DNA of 64,000 nucleotides, taken from NCBI RefSeq assembly GCF_023169945.1, contig NZ_AP025591.1:3406481-3470480 (forward strand), written 5' to 3'. The notes under the pieces are model-generated. The model was given only the letters and a program-made list of their open reading frames with translations. It searched no databases and was not told the origin of the DNA. This document shows, piece after piece, positions 9,575 to 18,235 of the stretch. The position numbers were made by a program, and so were the translations under genes. Origin of the DNA: Anaeromyxobacter oryzae. GTDB lineage: Bacteria > Myxococcota > Myxococcia > Myxococcales > Anaeromyxobacteraceae. Positions within the stretch are counted from its first letter, which is position 1; each line of letters begins with the position of its first letter.

Positions 9575-10354
9575 TCACCCGCACAGCTCCCGCACGAGCG
9601 CGCCGGGATCGGCGGCGCGGACCAGCGCCTCGCCCACGAGCAGGTTCACGGCGCCCGCCCGGCGCAGCCGGCGCGCGTCGTCCGGCGTGCGGATGCCGCT
9701 CTCCGCGACGCCCTTCACGCCCTCGGGCAGGAGCGGCAGGATCCGCTCGGACGTCGCGAGGTTCACCGTCATCGTCTTGAGGTTCCGGTTGTTCACGCCG
9801 ATGATCCGCGCGCCGGAGCGGAGGGCCACGTCGGCGTCGAGCTCGTCGTGGACCTCGACGAGCGCCGCGAGCCCGAGCTCGCCGCACCGGTCGAGGAGGC
9901 GGCGGAGCCCGTCCTCCGACAGCGCCGCGACGATCAGGAGGGCGGCGTCGGCGCCGGCGGCGCGCGCCTCGAGGAGCTGGTAGGCGTCGACCACGAAGTC
10001 CTTCCGGAGGAGCGGCGTCTCCACCGCCGCGCGCACCGCCCGGAGGTCGTCGAGCGACCCGCCGAACCCGGGCCCGTCGGTGAGCACCGAGATCGCCGCC
10101 GCGCCCGCCTCCGCGTAGCGGCGCGCCTGGGCCGGCGCGTCCAGCGTCGCGTCGATCGCGCCGGCGGACGGGCTCGCCCGCTTCACCTCGGCGATGATCC
10201 GCGTCGGCCCGCCTGGCGGCGAGAGCGCCGCCTCGAACCCGCGGAGCGCCGGGGCGTCCTTCGCCCGCGCCGCCAGCTCCGCGTCCGGGAGCGCCCGCCG
10301 GCGCTCCGCGACCTCCGTCACCTTCCGCGCGAGGATCTGCCCGAGGACGCTCAT
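9575..10354 (-). CDS. trpC: Indole-3-glycerol phosphate synthase
   Basis: A 259-residue enzyme that closes the indole ring. Signature stretches are IIAEVKRASPSAG (catalytic Lys), LLRKDFVVDAYQL (general-acid Lys) and IIGVNNRNLKTM, followed by AESGIRTPDD. The ATG start overlaps the trpD stop by four bases. The N-terminus MSVLGQILARK is the usual helix for the family. Standard length. Confidence 0.96.
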   Translation of the reverse strand: MSVLGQILARKVTEVAERRRALPDAELAARAKDAPALRGFEAALSPPGGPTRIIAEVKRASPSAGAIDATLDAPAQARRYAEAGAAAISVLTDGPGFGGSLDDLRAVRAAVETPLLRKDFVVDAYQLLEARAAGADAALLIVAALSEDGLRRLLDRCGELGLAALVEVHDELDADVALRSGARIIGVNNRNLKTMTVNLATSERILPLLPEGVKGVAESGIRTPDDARRLRRAGAVNLLVGEALVRAADPGALVRELCG

Positions 10355-11364
10355 GCCTTCACCGCCGAGGCGGCGACGAGGAGCGAGAGCTTCTCCCGGG
10401 CGGCGCCGCCGTCGATGGCCCGCGCCGCGACCCGGACGCCCTCCGGCAGGTCCTTCGCCGCGCCGGTGCAGACGAGCGCCGCGGCGGCGTTGGCGAGCAC
10501 GGCGTCGCGCGGCGCGCCCTTCTGGCCCTCGAGCACGTCCCGCAGGATGCGCGCGTTCCGCTCCGCGTCGCCGCCGGCGATCTCGCGCTCCTCGTGCCGC
10601 GCGAGCCCGATGTCCTCGGGGCGCATCGCGTACCGCTCGAGCTTGCCGCCCTTCACCTCGCACACGTGGGTCATCCCGGTCACCGCGATCTCGTCGAGGC
10701 CCTCGCCGTGCACCACGAACGCGTGGACGGCGCCGAGGGCGGCCAGCACGCCGCCGAGCACCGGCACCCAGCGCGGCTCGTACACCCCGAGCACCTGGTG
10801 CCGCGCGCCGGCAGGGTTCGCGAGGGGGCCGAGCAGGTTGAACACCGTCCGCACGCCGAGCTCGCGCCGGATGCCGGCGACGGCCTTGAAGGCGGGGTGC
10901 AGCCGGGGCGCGAAGAGGAACCCGATCCCCACGTCCGCGATGCAGCGCTCCACCACGTCCTTCGTCGCGTCCACGTCGACGCCCAGGGCGGCGAGCACGT
11001 CGGCCGATCCCGAGCGGGACGAGACCGCGCGGTTGCCGTGCTTCGCGACGCACACGCCCGCCCCGGCGACGACGAACGCCGCGGTCGTGGAGATGTTGAA
11101 GGTGTTGCGCCCGTCGCCGCCGGTGCCGCAGGTGTCCACGAACACCTCGCGGTCCACCCGGACCGGGTCGACGCGGGCGCGCATCACCTGGGCGGCGCCG
11201 GCGATCTCGTCGACGGTCTCGCCCTTCACCCGGAGCGCCGCGAGGAACGCGCCGACCTGCGCCGGCGTCGCGCCGCCGTCGGCGATCTCGTTCATCACCT
11301 CGACCATCTCGTCGCGGGTGAGGTCCCTGTGGTCGAGGAGCTTCGCGATCGCGGGCTGGATCAC
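10351..11364 (-). CDS. trpD: Anthranilate phosphoribosyltransferase
   Basis: A 337-residue transferase adding the phosphoribosyl group from PRPP to anthranilate. The PRPP loop is in DTCGTGGDGRNTFNISTT, followed by VAKHGNRAVSSRSGSAD; both are diagnostic of TrpD. Starts with GTG, 16 bases after the trpG stop, and overlaps trpC by four bases. Not fused to TrpG, unlike in E. coli. Length is standard. Confidence 0.96.
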   Translation of the reverse strand: MIQPAIAKLLDHRDLTRDEMVEVMNEIADGGATPAQVGAFLAALRVKGETVDEIAGAAQVMRARVDPVRVDREVFVDTCGTGGDGRNTFNISTTAAFVVAGAGVCVAKHGNRAVSSRSGSADVLAALGVDVDATKDVVERCIADVGIGFLFAPRLHPAFKAVAGIRRELGVRTVFNLLGPLANPAGARHQVLGVYEPRWVPVLGGVLAALGAVHAFVVHGEGLDEIAVTGMTHVCEVKGGKLERYAMRPEDIGLARHEEREIAGGDAERNARILRDVLEGQKGAPRDAVLANAAAALVCTGAAKDLPEGVRVAARAIDGGAAREKLSLLVAASAVKA

Positions 11365-11380
11365 GGCGTTCGAGCCTCCG

Positions 11381-11968
11381 TCACGCGCCGCGGCCGAGCC
11401 GCGCGAGCCAGTTGCCGAGGAGCTTCTTCCCCTCGACGGTCAGGATGGACTCCGGGTGGAACTGGACGCCCTCCACCTCGAGGGTCCGGTGGCGGAGGCC
11501 CATGATCTCCCCCTCGTCCGTCCAGCTCGTCACCTCGAGGTCGGCGGGGAGCGACTCGCGCTCGACGACGAGCGAGTGGTAGCGGCCCGCCTGGAACGGC
11601 GCGGAGAGGCCGGCGTAGAGCCCCTCGCCGCGGTGGTTCACCGGGCTCGCCTTGCCGTGGACGATCCGGGCGTTCCGGATCACCTTGCCGCCGAACGCCT
11701 GGCCGATGGCCTGGTGGCCGAGGCAGACGCCGAGGATCGGCAGCGCGCCGGCGAGCTCGCGGATCGCGGCGAGGGTCACGCCCGCCTCGTCCGGCGTGCA
11801 CGGGCCCGGCGAGAGCACGAGGCCGTCCGGCCGGTGGGCGCGGATCCCGGCGACGTCGATCTCGTCGTTGCGGTGGACGGTCACGTCCGCCCCGAGCTCG
11901 CCGAGGTACTGGACGAGGTTGAAGGTGAACGAGTCGTAGTTGTCGACGAGCAGCAGCCGCGGAGTCAT
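11381..11968 (-). CDS. trpG: Anthranilate synthase component II (glutamine amidotransferase)
   Basis: A 195-residue triad amidotransferase supplying ammonia to TrpE. The N-terminal LLLVDNYDSFTFNLVQYL and the oxyanion motif LSPGPCTPDEAG are family hallmarks. The nucleophile is in GVCLGHQAIGQAFGG, and the His/Glu pair is in VQFHPESI. The same protein may also serve p-aminobenzoate synthase, since no pabA is visible here. ATG start overlaps the trpE stop by four bases. Confidence 0.95.
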   Translation of the reverse strand: MTPRLLLVDNYDSFTFNLVQYLGELGADVTVHRNDEIDVAGIRAHRPDGLVLSPGPCTPDEAGVTLAAIRELAGALPILGVCLGHQAIGQAFGGKVIRNARIVHGKASPVNHRGEGLYAGLSAPFQAGRYHSLVVERESLPADLEVTSWTDEGEIMGLRHRTLEVEGVQFHPESILTVEGKKLLGNWLARLGRGA

Positions 11969-13545
11969 GAGCGCCCCCCGCGCGCGCGCGCCGGCCGCGG
12001 CCGCCGCGCGGCGACCTTCCCGCGGGGCGCCGGCCGGGGCTTCGGCATCCGGCCCGGCGCCGTCGCCGCCTCGGCGGCGCGGGGAGGACGCGCCACCGCG
12101 TCGAGGAGCCGCGACTCCGCCTGCGCGACCGCCGTGAACACCGCGCGCGCCTTGTTCAGCGTCTCCTGGTACTCGGTCTCCGGCACGGAGTCGTAGACGA
12201 GCCCGCCGCCGGCCTGGACCGACACGCGCCGGCCGCTCGCCATGAGCGTGCGGATCGCGATGCACATCTCCATGTCGCCGCTGCGATCGAAGTAGCCCAC
12301 CGCGCCCGCGTAGGGCCCGCGCCGCGCCGGCTCGAGCTCGTCGATGATCTCCATGGCGCGGACCTTCGGCGACCCGGAGACGGTGCCCGCCGGAAACCCG
12401 GCCCGGAGCACGTCCACCGCGCCGAGCCCGTCGCGGAGGCGCCCCTTCACCTCCGACACGAGGTGCATCACGTGCGAGTAGCGCTCCACGATCTTGAGCT
12501 GGGTGACCTTCACCGAGCCGATGGCGGAGACGCGCCCGACGTCGTTCCGGCCGAGGTCGACGAGCATCACGTGCTCGGCGTTCTCCTTGGGGTCGGCGCG
12601 GAGCTCCGCCTCGAGCGCCTGGTCGTGGACGGGATCCTTGCCGCGCGGCCGGGTCCCGGCGATGGGGCGGAGCGTCACCTCTCCGTCGCGGAGCTTGATG
12701 AGGGTCTCGGGCGAGCTGCCGACGAGCGCGCGGTCGCCGTCCTTCACGAAGAAGAGGTAGGGCGACGGGTTCACCCGGCGCAGCGCGCGGTAGATCTCGA
12801 AGGGCGGGACCGAGACCTCCGCGTCGAACCGCTGCGCGAGGACGATCTGCTGGCAGTCGCCGGCCTTGATGTACTCCTTCGCCCGCTCGACCGCCGCGAG
12901 GTAGTCCGGCTTCGCCACGCGTGGCACGAGCTCGGCCGGCCGCGCGGCGCGGCGGGCGCGGCGATCGACGAGCGGGCGGGCGAGCGTCCGGAGCCGCGCG
13001 CGGATGCGCCGCACGGCCTGCTCGTACAGCTTGCGCGGATCGTCGCCCGCGTCGCAGCGGACCTCGCAGATGACGTGGAGCGAGTGGCGGAGGTTGTCGA
13101 ACGCGACCACCTCGTCGAAGTCCATGAGGAGGACGTCGGGGAACCCGAGCTCGTCGTCGTTCGCGATGGGGACGCGCGGCTCGAAGAGCCGGACTGCGTC
13201 GTAGGCGACGTGGCCGACGAGGCCGCCGGAGAACGGCGGGGTCCCCGGGACGCGGACGGCGCGGTGGGTCGCGAGGGCGCCGCGGACCGCGGCGATCGGA
13301 TCGCCCGCGTCGCCGAGCTTCCAGCGGAGGACCGAGCGCGGCCGCGCGCCGAGGAAGGAGAACCTCGCGCTCCGCTCCCCGCCCTCGACGGACTCTAGGA
13401 GGAAGGCGCGGTCCTCGCCGCGGGAGAGCTTCAGGAACGCCGAGACCGGCGTCTCGGTGTCGGCGTCGACCTCGACGCGCACCGGGACCGCTTGGCCGGG
13501 CTTGCAGAGGGAGAGAAACGTCTCGAGATCGGGCTGGGGCCGCAC
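11965..13545 (-). CDS. trpE: Anthranilate synthase component I
   Basis: A 526-residue chorismate-utilising enzyme making anthranilate. The N-terminal half carries the LLESVEGGERSARFSF segment, whose LLES element forms the tryptophan feedback site in known TrpE proteins. The C-terminal half has AGTRPRGKDP, ENAEHVMLVDLGRNDVGR, the substrate motif GTVSGSPKVRAMEII and GAVGYFDRSGDMEM. Residues after about 490 form a Pro/Arg/Lys/Ala tail beyond the enzyme fold. GTG start. First gene of the trp set, 27 bases after panD, so it may be read from a promoter upstream of panD. No leader peptide or attenuator is visible in that gap. Confidence 0.95.
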   Translation of the reverse strand: MRPQPDLETFLSLCKPGQAVPVRVEVDADTETPVSAFLKLSRGEDRAFLLESVEGGERSARFSFLGARPRSVLRWKLGDAGDPIAAVRGALATHRAVRVPGTPPFSGGLVGHVAYDAVRLFEPRVPIANDDELGFPDVLLMDFDEVVAFDNLRHSLHVICEVRCDAGDDPRKLYEQAVRRIRARLRTLARPLVDRRARRAARPAELVPRVAKPDYLAAVERAKEYIKAGDCQQIVLAQRFDAEVSVPPFEIYRALRRVNPSPYLFFVKDGDRALVGSSPETLIKLRDGEVTLRPIAGTRPRGKDPVHDQALEAELRADPKENAEHVMLVDLGRNDVGRVSAIGSVKVTQLKIVERYSHVMHLVSEVKGRLRDGLGAVDVLRAGFPAGTVSGSPKVRAMEIIDELEPARRGPYAGAVGYFDRSGDMEMCIAIRTLMASGRRVSVQAGGGLVYDSVPETEYQETLNKARAVFTAVAQAESRLLDAVARPPRAAEAATAPGRMPKPRPAPRGKVAARRPRPARARGGRS

Positions 13546-13572
13546 GTCAGCGGCGGAGCCAAAGAAACACCG

Positions 13573-13968
13573 TCATGCCATCACCCGTCGTGCGGGCCCG
13601 GCCACCTCGACGGCGTCCTTGGCCACGATCTTGTTCGCCTTGTCCACGAGGACCACGGTCGGCTTGTAGCTGCGCGCCTCGGACTCCTCGAACTCCGCGA
13701 ACGTCGCGAGGATCACCATGTCGCCGGGCTTGTTGAGGTGGGCCGCGGCGCCGTTGATGCAGATGATCCCGGAGCCGCGCTGCCCCTTGATGGCGTACGT
13801 CTGGAGGCGCGTGCCGCGCGTGATGTTCCAGATGTGGATCGCCTCGTACTCGAGGATCTCCGCCGCCTCCATGAGGTCCTCGTCGATCGAGACGGACCCC
13901 TCGTACTCCAGGTCGGCGTGGGTGACCGTGGCGCGGTGGATCTTGGACTTGAACAGAGTCCGGCGCAT
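13573..13968 (-). CDS. panD: Aspartate 1-decarboxylase proenzyme
   Basis: A 131-residue pyruvoyl enzyme making beta-alanine for pantothenate and CoA. Self-cleavage between G24 and S25 (YEGSVSID) would create the pyruvoyl group. The N-terminus [20 protein letters not shown] and the middle [15 protein letters not shown] are diagnostic. Length is usual (about 115-140). It sits directly before trpE on the same strand with a 27-base gap, which suggests co-transcription with the tryptophan genes; the two pathways are not otherwise linked. Confidence 0.95.
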   Translation of the reverse strand: MRRTLFKSKIHRATVTHADLEYEGSVSIDEDLMEAAEILEYEAIHIWNITRGTRLQTYAIKGQRGSGIICINGAAAHLNKPGDMVILATFAEFEESEARSYKPTVVLVDKANKIVAKDAVEVAGPARRVMA

Positions 13969-14045
13969 AAGGGAACGGATCTCTTACCTTCTCGGGACGA
14001 TGTGCGCAAGGCTCCCCGGCGGAGGGCGGCAGCTCCGCGCGGTCG

Positions 14046-16091
14046 CTACCGCGCCGTGAGCTGCCGGTCGATCTCTGCCTTGATCATCTCGAACGGCACC
14101 GCGCCCTCGATCTTGACGCCGTTCACGAACAGGGTCGGGGTGGCCTGCGCGCCGACCTTGGCCGCGAGCGCCTGGTCCTCGGCGATGCGCGCCTTCGCGC
14201 GGGGGGCGCGGCGCGCCTCCTCGAACCGGGCGACGTCCAGCCCGAGCTCGCGGGCGGTCTGCGCGTAGAGCTGATCCGAGAGGAGCCGCTGGTTCTCGAA
14301 CAGCCGGTCGTGCATCGGCCAGAACTTGCCCTGCTCGCGGGCCGCCTCGGCGGCGAGGGCGGCGGGCAGCGCGTTCGGGTGGAACGAGAGCGGCTGGTGC
14401 TTCCAGACGATCCGGACCTTGTCCCCGTACGTCTGCTGCACCTGCGCGAGCGTCGGCTCGACGCGGCTGCAGAACGGGCACTGGAAGTCGGAGAAGAGGA
14501 CGATCGTCACCGGGGCGCGCGCGCCGCCCTTCACGGGATCGTCGGCGCGGACCGTGAGGCCCTGGACCGGGAGGGCGGGGCCGGCGGGCGCCGCGGTCGG
14601 GACGACCGTCGGCGAGGGCGCCGCCTGCGCGGCGGGGAGGGCGAGGTTCGCGGCGCAGGCCTTCTCGTAGAAGTCGGCGCCGGGGCGGCCGCCCTTGAGG
14701 AGCGCGTCGGCCTTCGCGAGCTCCTCCTTCGCGACCTGCTGCAGCTGCTCGAACGGCCGGGCGCCCACCACCTGGCGGCAGTTGAAGAACATCGTTGGCG
14801 TGCCCTGCGCGCCCACCTCGGCCGCGAGCTTCTGGTCCTCGGCGATCCGGTCGGCGCCCTTCTTCGCGTCGACGCTCGCGCGGTACCGCTTCGGGTCGAG
14901 GCCGATCGCCTGGGCGGCCTTCGCGAGGTCGTCCGCGGAGAGCGCCTGCTGGTTCGCGAACAGCCGATCGTGCATCGGCCAGAACTTGCCCTGCTCGCGG
15001 GCCGCCTCGGCGGCGAGCGCCGCCGGCATCGCGTTCGGGTGGAACGGCAGCGGCTGGTGCTTCCAGACGATCCGGAGCTGACCGGCGAACGCGTCCTCCA
15101 GCTGCTTCAGGGACGGCTCGACGCGGCCGCAGTACGGGCACTGGAAGTCGGAGAAGAGGACGATCGTGAGCTTCGCGTCCTTCGCGCCGCGGGCCGGATC
15201 ATCGGCGCGGACCGGGACCTTCCGGTAGAGCGCGGCCGGCGCCGCCTGGGGGGCGGCCGGCGCGACCGCCTCGCCGCCGGGGGCGCCCGGCGCGCTGCCG
15301 GGGACGAAGACGGGCTGCGTCGCGGCGCCCTCGAGCACCTTCGCGTACACCTGCGAGGCGGGCGTGCCGCTCCGGACGAGGGCGTCCGCCTTCTGGAGCT
15401 CCTCGTCGATGACCGCGCGGAAGCGCTCGATCGGCTGGGCGCCCACGAGCTTGCGGCCGTTCACGAAGTAGGTGGGCGTCCCCATCGCGCCGAGGCCCTG
15501 GACGAGCTTCTGGTCGCGCTCGATCCGCTCGTGGTACCGCTGCGACTCGACGGCCGCCTTCACCTTCGCGGCGTCGACGCCGACGTCGGCGGCGGCCTTC
15601 TCGAGGCTCGCCGCGTCGAGCGCGGGCGCGATCTCGAAGAGCTTGTCGTGGAGCGCCCAGAACCGGGCGTCACCGCCCTCCGCGCGCGCCTCCTCGGCGG
15701 CGTTCGCGGCCGGGGCCGCGTTCGGGTGGAACGGGAGCGGGTTGTGCTTGAAGGCGACGCGGACCTTGCCCGCGTAGATCTTCTCGAGCTCCTGGATGGT
15801 CGCCGCGCCGCGCTTGCAGTACGGACACTGGAAGTCGGACGACTCGACGATCGTGACGAGGGCGTCCGCGGGGCCGCGCACCGGCGACCCGTCCAGCGGG
15901 ACCTTGTAGACCGCCTTCGGGTCCTCGACCGGCCGCGCCGGGCGCGCCTGCTGGGGCGCGCCCGGGGCGGGGGCGGCGACGGCGGGTCCGCGGCCGATGC
16001 CGATGAGCGGCGGGCCCTTCAGCGCGCCGATGGTGGCCGCGCCGAGCGCGTATCCGACGACGAGCGCCAACACCCAAGAGACGTGCTTCAT
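14046..16091 (-). CDS. Secreted protein with three tandem DsbA/thioredoxin domains
   Basis: A 681-residue protein with an N-terminal membrane/signal segment (about 5-25) and a Pro/Ala linker, then three DsbA-like (Thioredoxin_4) domains. Active sites are C89-P-Y-C92, C318-P-Y-C321 and C538-P-F-C541, each in a DFQCP context. Each domain keeps its cis-proline loop: GTPTYFVNG, GTPTMFFNC, ATPTLFVNG. Domains 2 and 3 are exactly 220 residues apart and nearly identical over long stretches. Domain 2 has an extra cysteine right after its cis-Pro loop. It probably oxidises or isomerises disulfides in the periplasm. DsbA proteins normally have one such domain, so this triple form is unusual. Confidence 0.85.
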   Translation of the reverse strand: MKHVSWVLALVVGYALGAATIGALKGPPLIGIGRGPAVAAPAPGAPQQARPARPVEDPKAVYKVPLDGSPVRGPADALVTIVESSDFQCPYCKRGAATIQELEKIYAGKVRVAFKHNPLPFHPNAAPAANAAEEARAEGGDARFWALHDKLFEIAPALDAASLEKAAADVGVDAAKVKAAVESQRYHERIERDQKLVQGLGAMGTPTYFVNGRKLVGAQPIERFRAVIDEELQKADALVRSGTPASQVYAKVLEGAATQPVFVPGSAPGAPGGEAVAPAAPQAAPAALYRKVPVRADDPARGAKDAKLTIVLFSDFQCPYCGRVEPSLKQLEDAFAGQLRIVWKHQPLPFHPNAMPAALAAEAAREQGKFWPMHDRLFANQQALSADDLAKAAQAIGLDPKRYRASVDAKKGADRIAEDQKLAAEVGAQGTPTMFFNCRQVVGARPFEQLQQVAKEELAKADALLKGGRPGADFYEKACAANLALPAAQAAPSPTVVPTAAPAGPALPVQGLTVRADDPVKGGARAPVTIVLFSDFQCPFCSRVEPTLAQVQQTYGDKVRIVWKHQPLSFHPNALPAALAAEAAREQGKFWPMHDRLFENQRLLSDQLYAQTARELGLDVARFEEARRAPRAKARIAEDQALAAKVGAQATPTLFVNGVKIEGAVPFEMIKAEIDRQLTAR
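14297..15080. repeat. Internal duplication inside the triple-DsbA gene
   Basis: Two copies of about 124 bases, 14297-14420 and 14957-15080, lie exactly 660 bases apart and differ at only a few positions. A run of 50 bases is identical (14308-14357 and 14968-15017). They encode the same part of DsbA domains 3 and 2 (around GKFWPMHDRLF and the preceding Pro-rich strand). Identity at synonymous sites points to recent duplication or gene conversion between domains. The first domain has diverged much more. Confidence 0.85.
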
Positions 16092-16128
16092 GGCTCCTCG
16101 CTTCCCTTCCGGTGAGAACGGCATCCGG

Positions 16129-16157
16129 CATGTAGCAGGATGTCCGAATCCTGACAA
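16129..16157 (-). promoter_or_regulatory. Possible promoter of the triple-DsbA gene
   Basis: On the minus strand a TTGTCA (five of six to the -35 consensus; plus-strand 16152-16157) is followed after 17 bases by TACATG (16129-16134), about 38 bases before the gene's ATG. The -10 element is weak (three of six), so this is a tentative call made by eye. Confidence 0.3.
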
Positions 16158-16240
16158 ACACTTGGGTGCCTGGACGCGGCCCGGCACCCGCAGGGCGAAC
16201 AGCGGGGATCCGCGGAGATTCCCTCGGACCCCGCGTGGAA

Positions 16241-17302
16241 TCAGAAGGCGAGCGTCGCGACGGCCATCAGCTTGAGGTCGCTCGCGTTGGCGGTCGCGTC
16301 GACGGCGGACCGGTCCCGCCGGGTGTAGCTGGTCCAGCGGACCGCCACGTTGAACATGACCGAGCCGTCGAGGACCGAGTAGCCGAGGCTGCCCTCGCCC
16401 GAGAGCATGAGGTCGTTCTTCTTCCACATCTTCAGGACGTCGCCCTCCAGGGAGAAGAGCACCGCGGGCGGGAGGAGCGTCGTGTAGCGGAGCCGCCCGG
16501 CGGTCGCGGCGGCGGGGCCGTCGGTCTCGGAGGGCGCCGGGTCGACCTTCCGGATGTGCGCGTCGCCGTAGTAGTACGCGTACGCCATCTCGACGGGCGA
16601 CACGTAGTAGTAGAGGCGCATGCGATCGCCGGCGAGCGGGATGGACCCCTCCACCGACGGCAGCGTCGCGAGCTGACCGAGCACCTGCAGCGCGAGGCCC
16701 GGGTAACGCGCCACCTCGACCCGGCCGATCACGAACCGGAACTCGGGCCGGCCGATCATGTACGCCGCCTCGACCTCGCCGTCGGAGGGGATGAAGATCT
16801 CGTCCTCGCCGCCGGTCATGAGCTTCGCCCGCAGCCGGACCGACTGGCCGTACCCCTCGGTCCAGAGCCCGTCGGCCTGGCCGCCGAGGTAGATGAGCGT
16901 CGAGGGGTTCTCGCGGCGATCCGAGATCTGGTGGCCGCCGAACCGGCCGAGCACGCCTGACGCGAGGCTCATCCGCCAGTGCGAGTACGCCTCGTCGGGG
17001 TGGAGCGGCGCACCGGCGTCGCCGGCGAACGCCACGGGCCCGTCGCCGATGGTCCCCGCGCGGCGGACGATGGGCACCGGCGTCAGGCCGAAGCTCGCCG
17101 GCCGCTCCGTGCGGCCCGGGACGTAGGGCGGCATCGTGCGGCCCGCCGGCATGTCCGACGAGGCGGGGAGCCGGGTCGTGCCGGTCGGCGGCGGCGGGAG
17201 CGGCACGTCATCGGAGGGCGGCGGAGGCGGCGGTGGCAGCGCGTCCTGCGCGGCCGCGGGGAGGGCGAGCGCGACGGCGAGGACGAGGGCGAGGCGTCTC
17301 AT
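16241..17302 (-). CDS. Predicted outer-membrane beta-barrel protein
   Basis: A 353-residue protein with a signal peptide (about 1-18, ending PAAAQ), then an 80-residue Pro-rich, low-complexity linker, then alternating-hydrophobicity strands ending in LKLMAVATLAF. A C-terminal phenylalanine is typical of outer-membrane barrels recognised by BamA. Tyr-rich strands such as RLYYYVSPVEMAYAYYYGD fit a barrel. No named family is recognised. The gene starts at an ATG with a GAGGTCT-like leader. It sits in tandem with another small barrel-like protein. Confidence 0.68.
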   Translation of the reverse strand: MRRLALVLAVALALPAAAQDALPPPPPPPSDDVPLPPPPTGTTRLPASSDMPAGRTMPPYVPGRTERPASFGLTPVPIVRRAGTIGDGPVAFAGDAGAPLHPDEAYSHWRMSLASGVLGRFGGHQISDRRENPSTLIYLGGQADGLWTEGYGQSVRLRAKLMTGGEDEIFIPSDGEVEAAYMIGRPEFRFVIGRVEVARYPGLALQVLGQLATLPSVEGSIPLAGDRMRLYYYVSPVEMAYAYYYGDAHIRKVDPAPSETDGPAAATAGRLRYTTLLPPAVLFSLEGDVLKMWKKNDLMLSGEGSLGYSVLDGSVMFNVAVRWTSYTRRDRSAVDATANASDLKLMAVATLAF

Positions 17303-17370
17303 GCGGAGACCTCCGGGCGAGGGCCGGCCGCGAGCGCGCGGCGAGGCGTGCGGTGGGGGGCCACCGCGGG

Positions 17371-17868
17371 TCAGAACCGGAACGACGCGCCGGCGCGGAA
17401 CAGGAGCGGCAGCCCGGCGTCGGCGTTGAGGGGCGCGCCGGTGTCCAGCTCGGCGTACAGCCCCATGAGGCTCGTCACGCGCAGCTCGGTCGCGACGCCG
17501 ACGAGGAGCCACCGCCAGCGGAAGCCGTGGCCGCGCGAGTCCGCGGCGTCGAGCGCGGCGCGGAGCTGGATCGGCATGCCGGGGAGCCGGTAGCGGATGC
17601 CGGGGCGGAGCGCGACGTGCGAGTCCGGCGCGAAGCCGAGCGTGGCGGCGAGCTCGCCGCGGAGGCCGAGGTCCGCGGACTCGAGCCCGGCCGCGACCTC
17701 TGCCTCGCCGAGGCCAGGCTTGCCGTGGTCGAGCCCCAGCTCGGACCCGCCGGCGATCGAGGCGGACGCGGTGAACAGGGTGGGGTGGCCGCCCTCCTGG
17801 GCGGTGGCACGGCCGCCGGCGAGCGCCAGCGCGGCGGCGGAGAGGACGAGCGCATGGAGGCGGGGCAT
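17371..17868 (-). CDS. Small predicted outer-membrane protein
   Basis: A 165-residue protein with a signal peptide (about 1-23, cleavage near RATAQ) and a body of short alternating strands ending in LLFRAGASFRF. The terminal phenylalanine fits an eight-strand-type outer-membrane barrel. It lies 68 bases before the other barrel-like gene on the same strand. No family recognised. The ATG was chosen because the upstream in-frame sequence lacks a signal segment. Confidence 0.62.
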   Translation of the reverse strand: MPRLHALVLSAAALALAGGRATAQEGGHPTLFTASASIAGGSELGLDHGKPGLGEAEVAAGLESADLGLRGELAATLGFAPDSHVALRPGIRYRLPGMPIQLRAALDAADSRGHGFRWRWLLVGVATELRVTSLMGLYAELDTGAPLNADAGLPLLFRAGASFRF

Positions 17869-17954
17869 CCGGGGGAGGGTACGGCACGTCCGGACCGGCG
17901 GGCAAGGCACCGGCCGTTGCCGCCGCGCGGGGGAGCGGCTAAAGGGAGAGCCCG

Positions 17955-18209
17955 GTGACGCCGCTCGAGCACATGCCCCCACCCTCGCGGACCCTCGACA
18001 CCTCGGGGCAGCTCTGCCCCTTCCCGATCGTCGAGACCGCGAAGATCGTGAAGGGGCTCGACGCCGGCGCGGTGCTCCTCGTCATCGCCACCGATCCAGG
18101 CATCGCCACCGACATGCCGATGTGGTGCAAGGCGACGCGCAACGAGCACCTCGGCACGTTCCGCGACGGCGCCGCCTGGAAGAGCTTCGTCCGGAAGCGC
18201 CCCCGCTGA
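17955..18209 (+). CDS. TusA/SirA-family sulfur carrier
   Basis: An 84-residue protein of the TusA/YedF fold. The conserved carrier cysteine is C21 in the CPxP motif (QLCPFPIVETAK), which takes a persulfide from a cysteine desulfurase in TusA. It starts with GTG behind a GGGAG site at 17944-17948; an ATG at 17973 would cut before the motif but lacks a good site. The C-terminal part reads MWCKATRNEHLGTF. It lies 26 bases before a PP-loop thiolation enzyme, so it is probably that enzyme's sulfur donor (inference). Some SirA-like relatives work in selenium metabolism. Confidence 0.85.
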   Translation: MTPLEHMPPPSRTLDTSGQLCPFPIVETAKIVKGLDAGAVLLVIATDPGIATDMPMWCKATRNEHLGTFRDGAAWKSFVRKRPR

Positions 18210-18235
18210 CGGCACACGCGAGAAGAAGGTCCGAC

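Noticed and set aside
9326..12196. A long plus-strand frame across the trp operon.
   Set aside because: Opposite to the clear trp genes; a composition artefact.
13546..13572. A trp leader peptide or attenuator before trpE.
   Set aside because: The gap to panD is only 27 bases, with no Trp-codon run and no hairpin.
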